DNA from: Lachnospiraceae bacterium
GTDB taxonomy: Bacteria; Bacillota; Clostridia; Lachnospirales; Lachnospiraceae
Direction of reading: 5' to 3'
Length of the DNA: 5,918 nt
Assembly (NCBI GenBank): GCA_017964745.1
Contig: JAGCRJ010000294.1
Location: 1 to 5,918, forward strand
In this document: piece by piece, positions 5,326-5,918 of the stretch
Layout of the letters: every line of letters begins with the position of its first letter
Position numbering within the stretch: the stretch's first letter is position 1
Translations under genes and position numbers: made by a program
Notes under the pieces: generated by a model
Told to the model about the DNA's origin: nothing
The model's database searches: none
What the model saw: the letters and a program-made list of their open reading frames with translations, nothing else

Positions 5326-5918
5326 GAATCTTTCTATACTATGCAGTTCATTCGATCATCAATACACTGAAAAAATTATTCAAAACCTGGCTTGTGTTTT
5401 TTTTCGCATTATTTCTCATCGCAATGGTGGTAGGTGTCGGAGTCGGTACTGCCATCAGTAAGATCTCCGATACCATAGAGGAGGAAACTGCGACAGAAGA
5501 ACAAATTGATGAGGATGCACCATCAGGATTTGAACTCTTTATGCAGGAACACGACCTGGATAAAGCAGGCCTTACCGATCTTATTGTAACTGCATCATTT
5601 TTTCTTCTCATTACAATGAGTATGATGGGCGCCGATAAATCCGGGCAGTTATTCAAGCCTGCGGATGTAACACTGTTATTTCCGTCACCTATGAAGCCGC
5701 AATCCGTGCTGATGTTCAGACTGCTGCTGAATCTCGGACTTAACCTGTTCCTTGCGGTCTATATGATCTTCCAGCTCCCTAACCTGATACATAATGCGGG
5801 ATTCAGCGTCTGGGGTTCATTTTCGATAATCATTGCCTATGGCCTTGTAATGGTATTCAGTACTCTTGCACAGGTTACTGTTTATACCGTGTTCAGTAAG
5901 GGTGAGGGCAATAAAAAG
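5322..5918 (+). CDS. ABC exporter permease, N-terminal part (3' truncated by window edge)
   Basis: The ATG overlaps the ATPase stop by 4 bp (ATGA), with GGGGAGG (5305-5311) 10 nt upstream. The frame stays open to the window end, giving 199 residues of a longer protein. Hydrophobic segments lie at about 22-45, 85-102, 128-150 and 166-192. An acidic, Glu/Asp-rich external or loop segment (about 49-83) separates the first two. The pattern 'DKSGQLFKPADVTLLFPSPM' followed by KPQSVLMFRL (105-134) is characteristic of the Firmicute 'putative ABC exporter' permease family, whose members usually exceed 500 residues; roughly the first third is seen here. Together with the upstream ATPase it should form an export complex in the cell membrane. 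An eight-T tract (5397-5404) lies in the first helix. Substrate unknown; family call is from remembered motif resemblance. Confidence 0.85.
   Translation, partial: MRIFLYYAVHSIINTLKKLFKTWLVFFFALFLIAMVVGVGVGTAISKISDTIEEETATEEQIDEDAPSGFELFMQEHDLDKAGLTDLIVTASFFLLITMSMMGADKSGQLFKPADVTLLFPSPMKPQSVLMFRLLLNLGLNLFLAVYMIFQLPNLIHNAGFSVWGSFSIIIAYGLVMVFSTLAQVTVYTVFSKGEGNKK

Overview
The window looks like chromosomal DNA from a Gram-positive, low-to-moderate-GC Firmicute, most likely a Clostridia/Lachnospiraceae-type gut or rumen anaerobe. The grounds are strong GGAG-type Shine-Dalgarno sites before nearly every gene, tight gene packing, and Firmicute-style families (a YfbK-like VWA protein, an MsbA-like half transporter, and an ABC ATPase with a large 'ABC exporter' permease). 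This taxonomic placement is inference; no rRNA or marker gene is present.

Layout. Positions 1-650 (+) hold the 3' end of a YfbK-like von Willebrand factor A protein. It converges on, and overlaps by 34 bp, a leftward four-gene cluster. In transcription order this is a small P-loop kinase (4372-3845), a 53-residue two-helix membrane microprotein (3812-3651), an MsbA-like ABC exporter half transporter (3601-1877), and a membrane-anchored, cysteine-rich trypsin-like protease with an Ig-like domain (1858-617). The spacings are 32, 49 and 18 nt, and each gene has its own ribosome binding site, so one operon is likely. A 188-bp divergent control region (4373-4560) separates it from a rightward operon: an ABC ATPase (4561-5325) overlapping by ATGA a large ABC exporter permease (5322 to the window end).

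The control region is dense. It contains a convincing sigma-A promoter for the rightward operon, an extended -10 promoter candidate for the leftward operon, and three different perfect inverted repeats. One covers the leftward -10, one lies in the rightward -35/-10 spacer, and one sits at the rightward start site. This suggests that both transporter units are controlled by dedicated repressors or activators encoded outside the window.

The least ordinary elements are the unlisted microprotein just upstream of the ABC exporter, the exporter next to an extracytoplasmic Ig-plus-trypsin-fold protease whose catalytic residues are flanked by cysteines, and the multi-operator intergenic region. A joint function (export of something that the anchored protease then acts on) is a hypothesis only.
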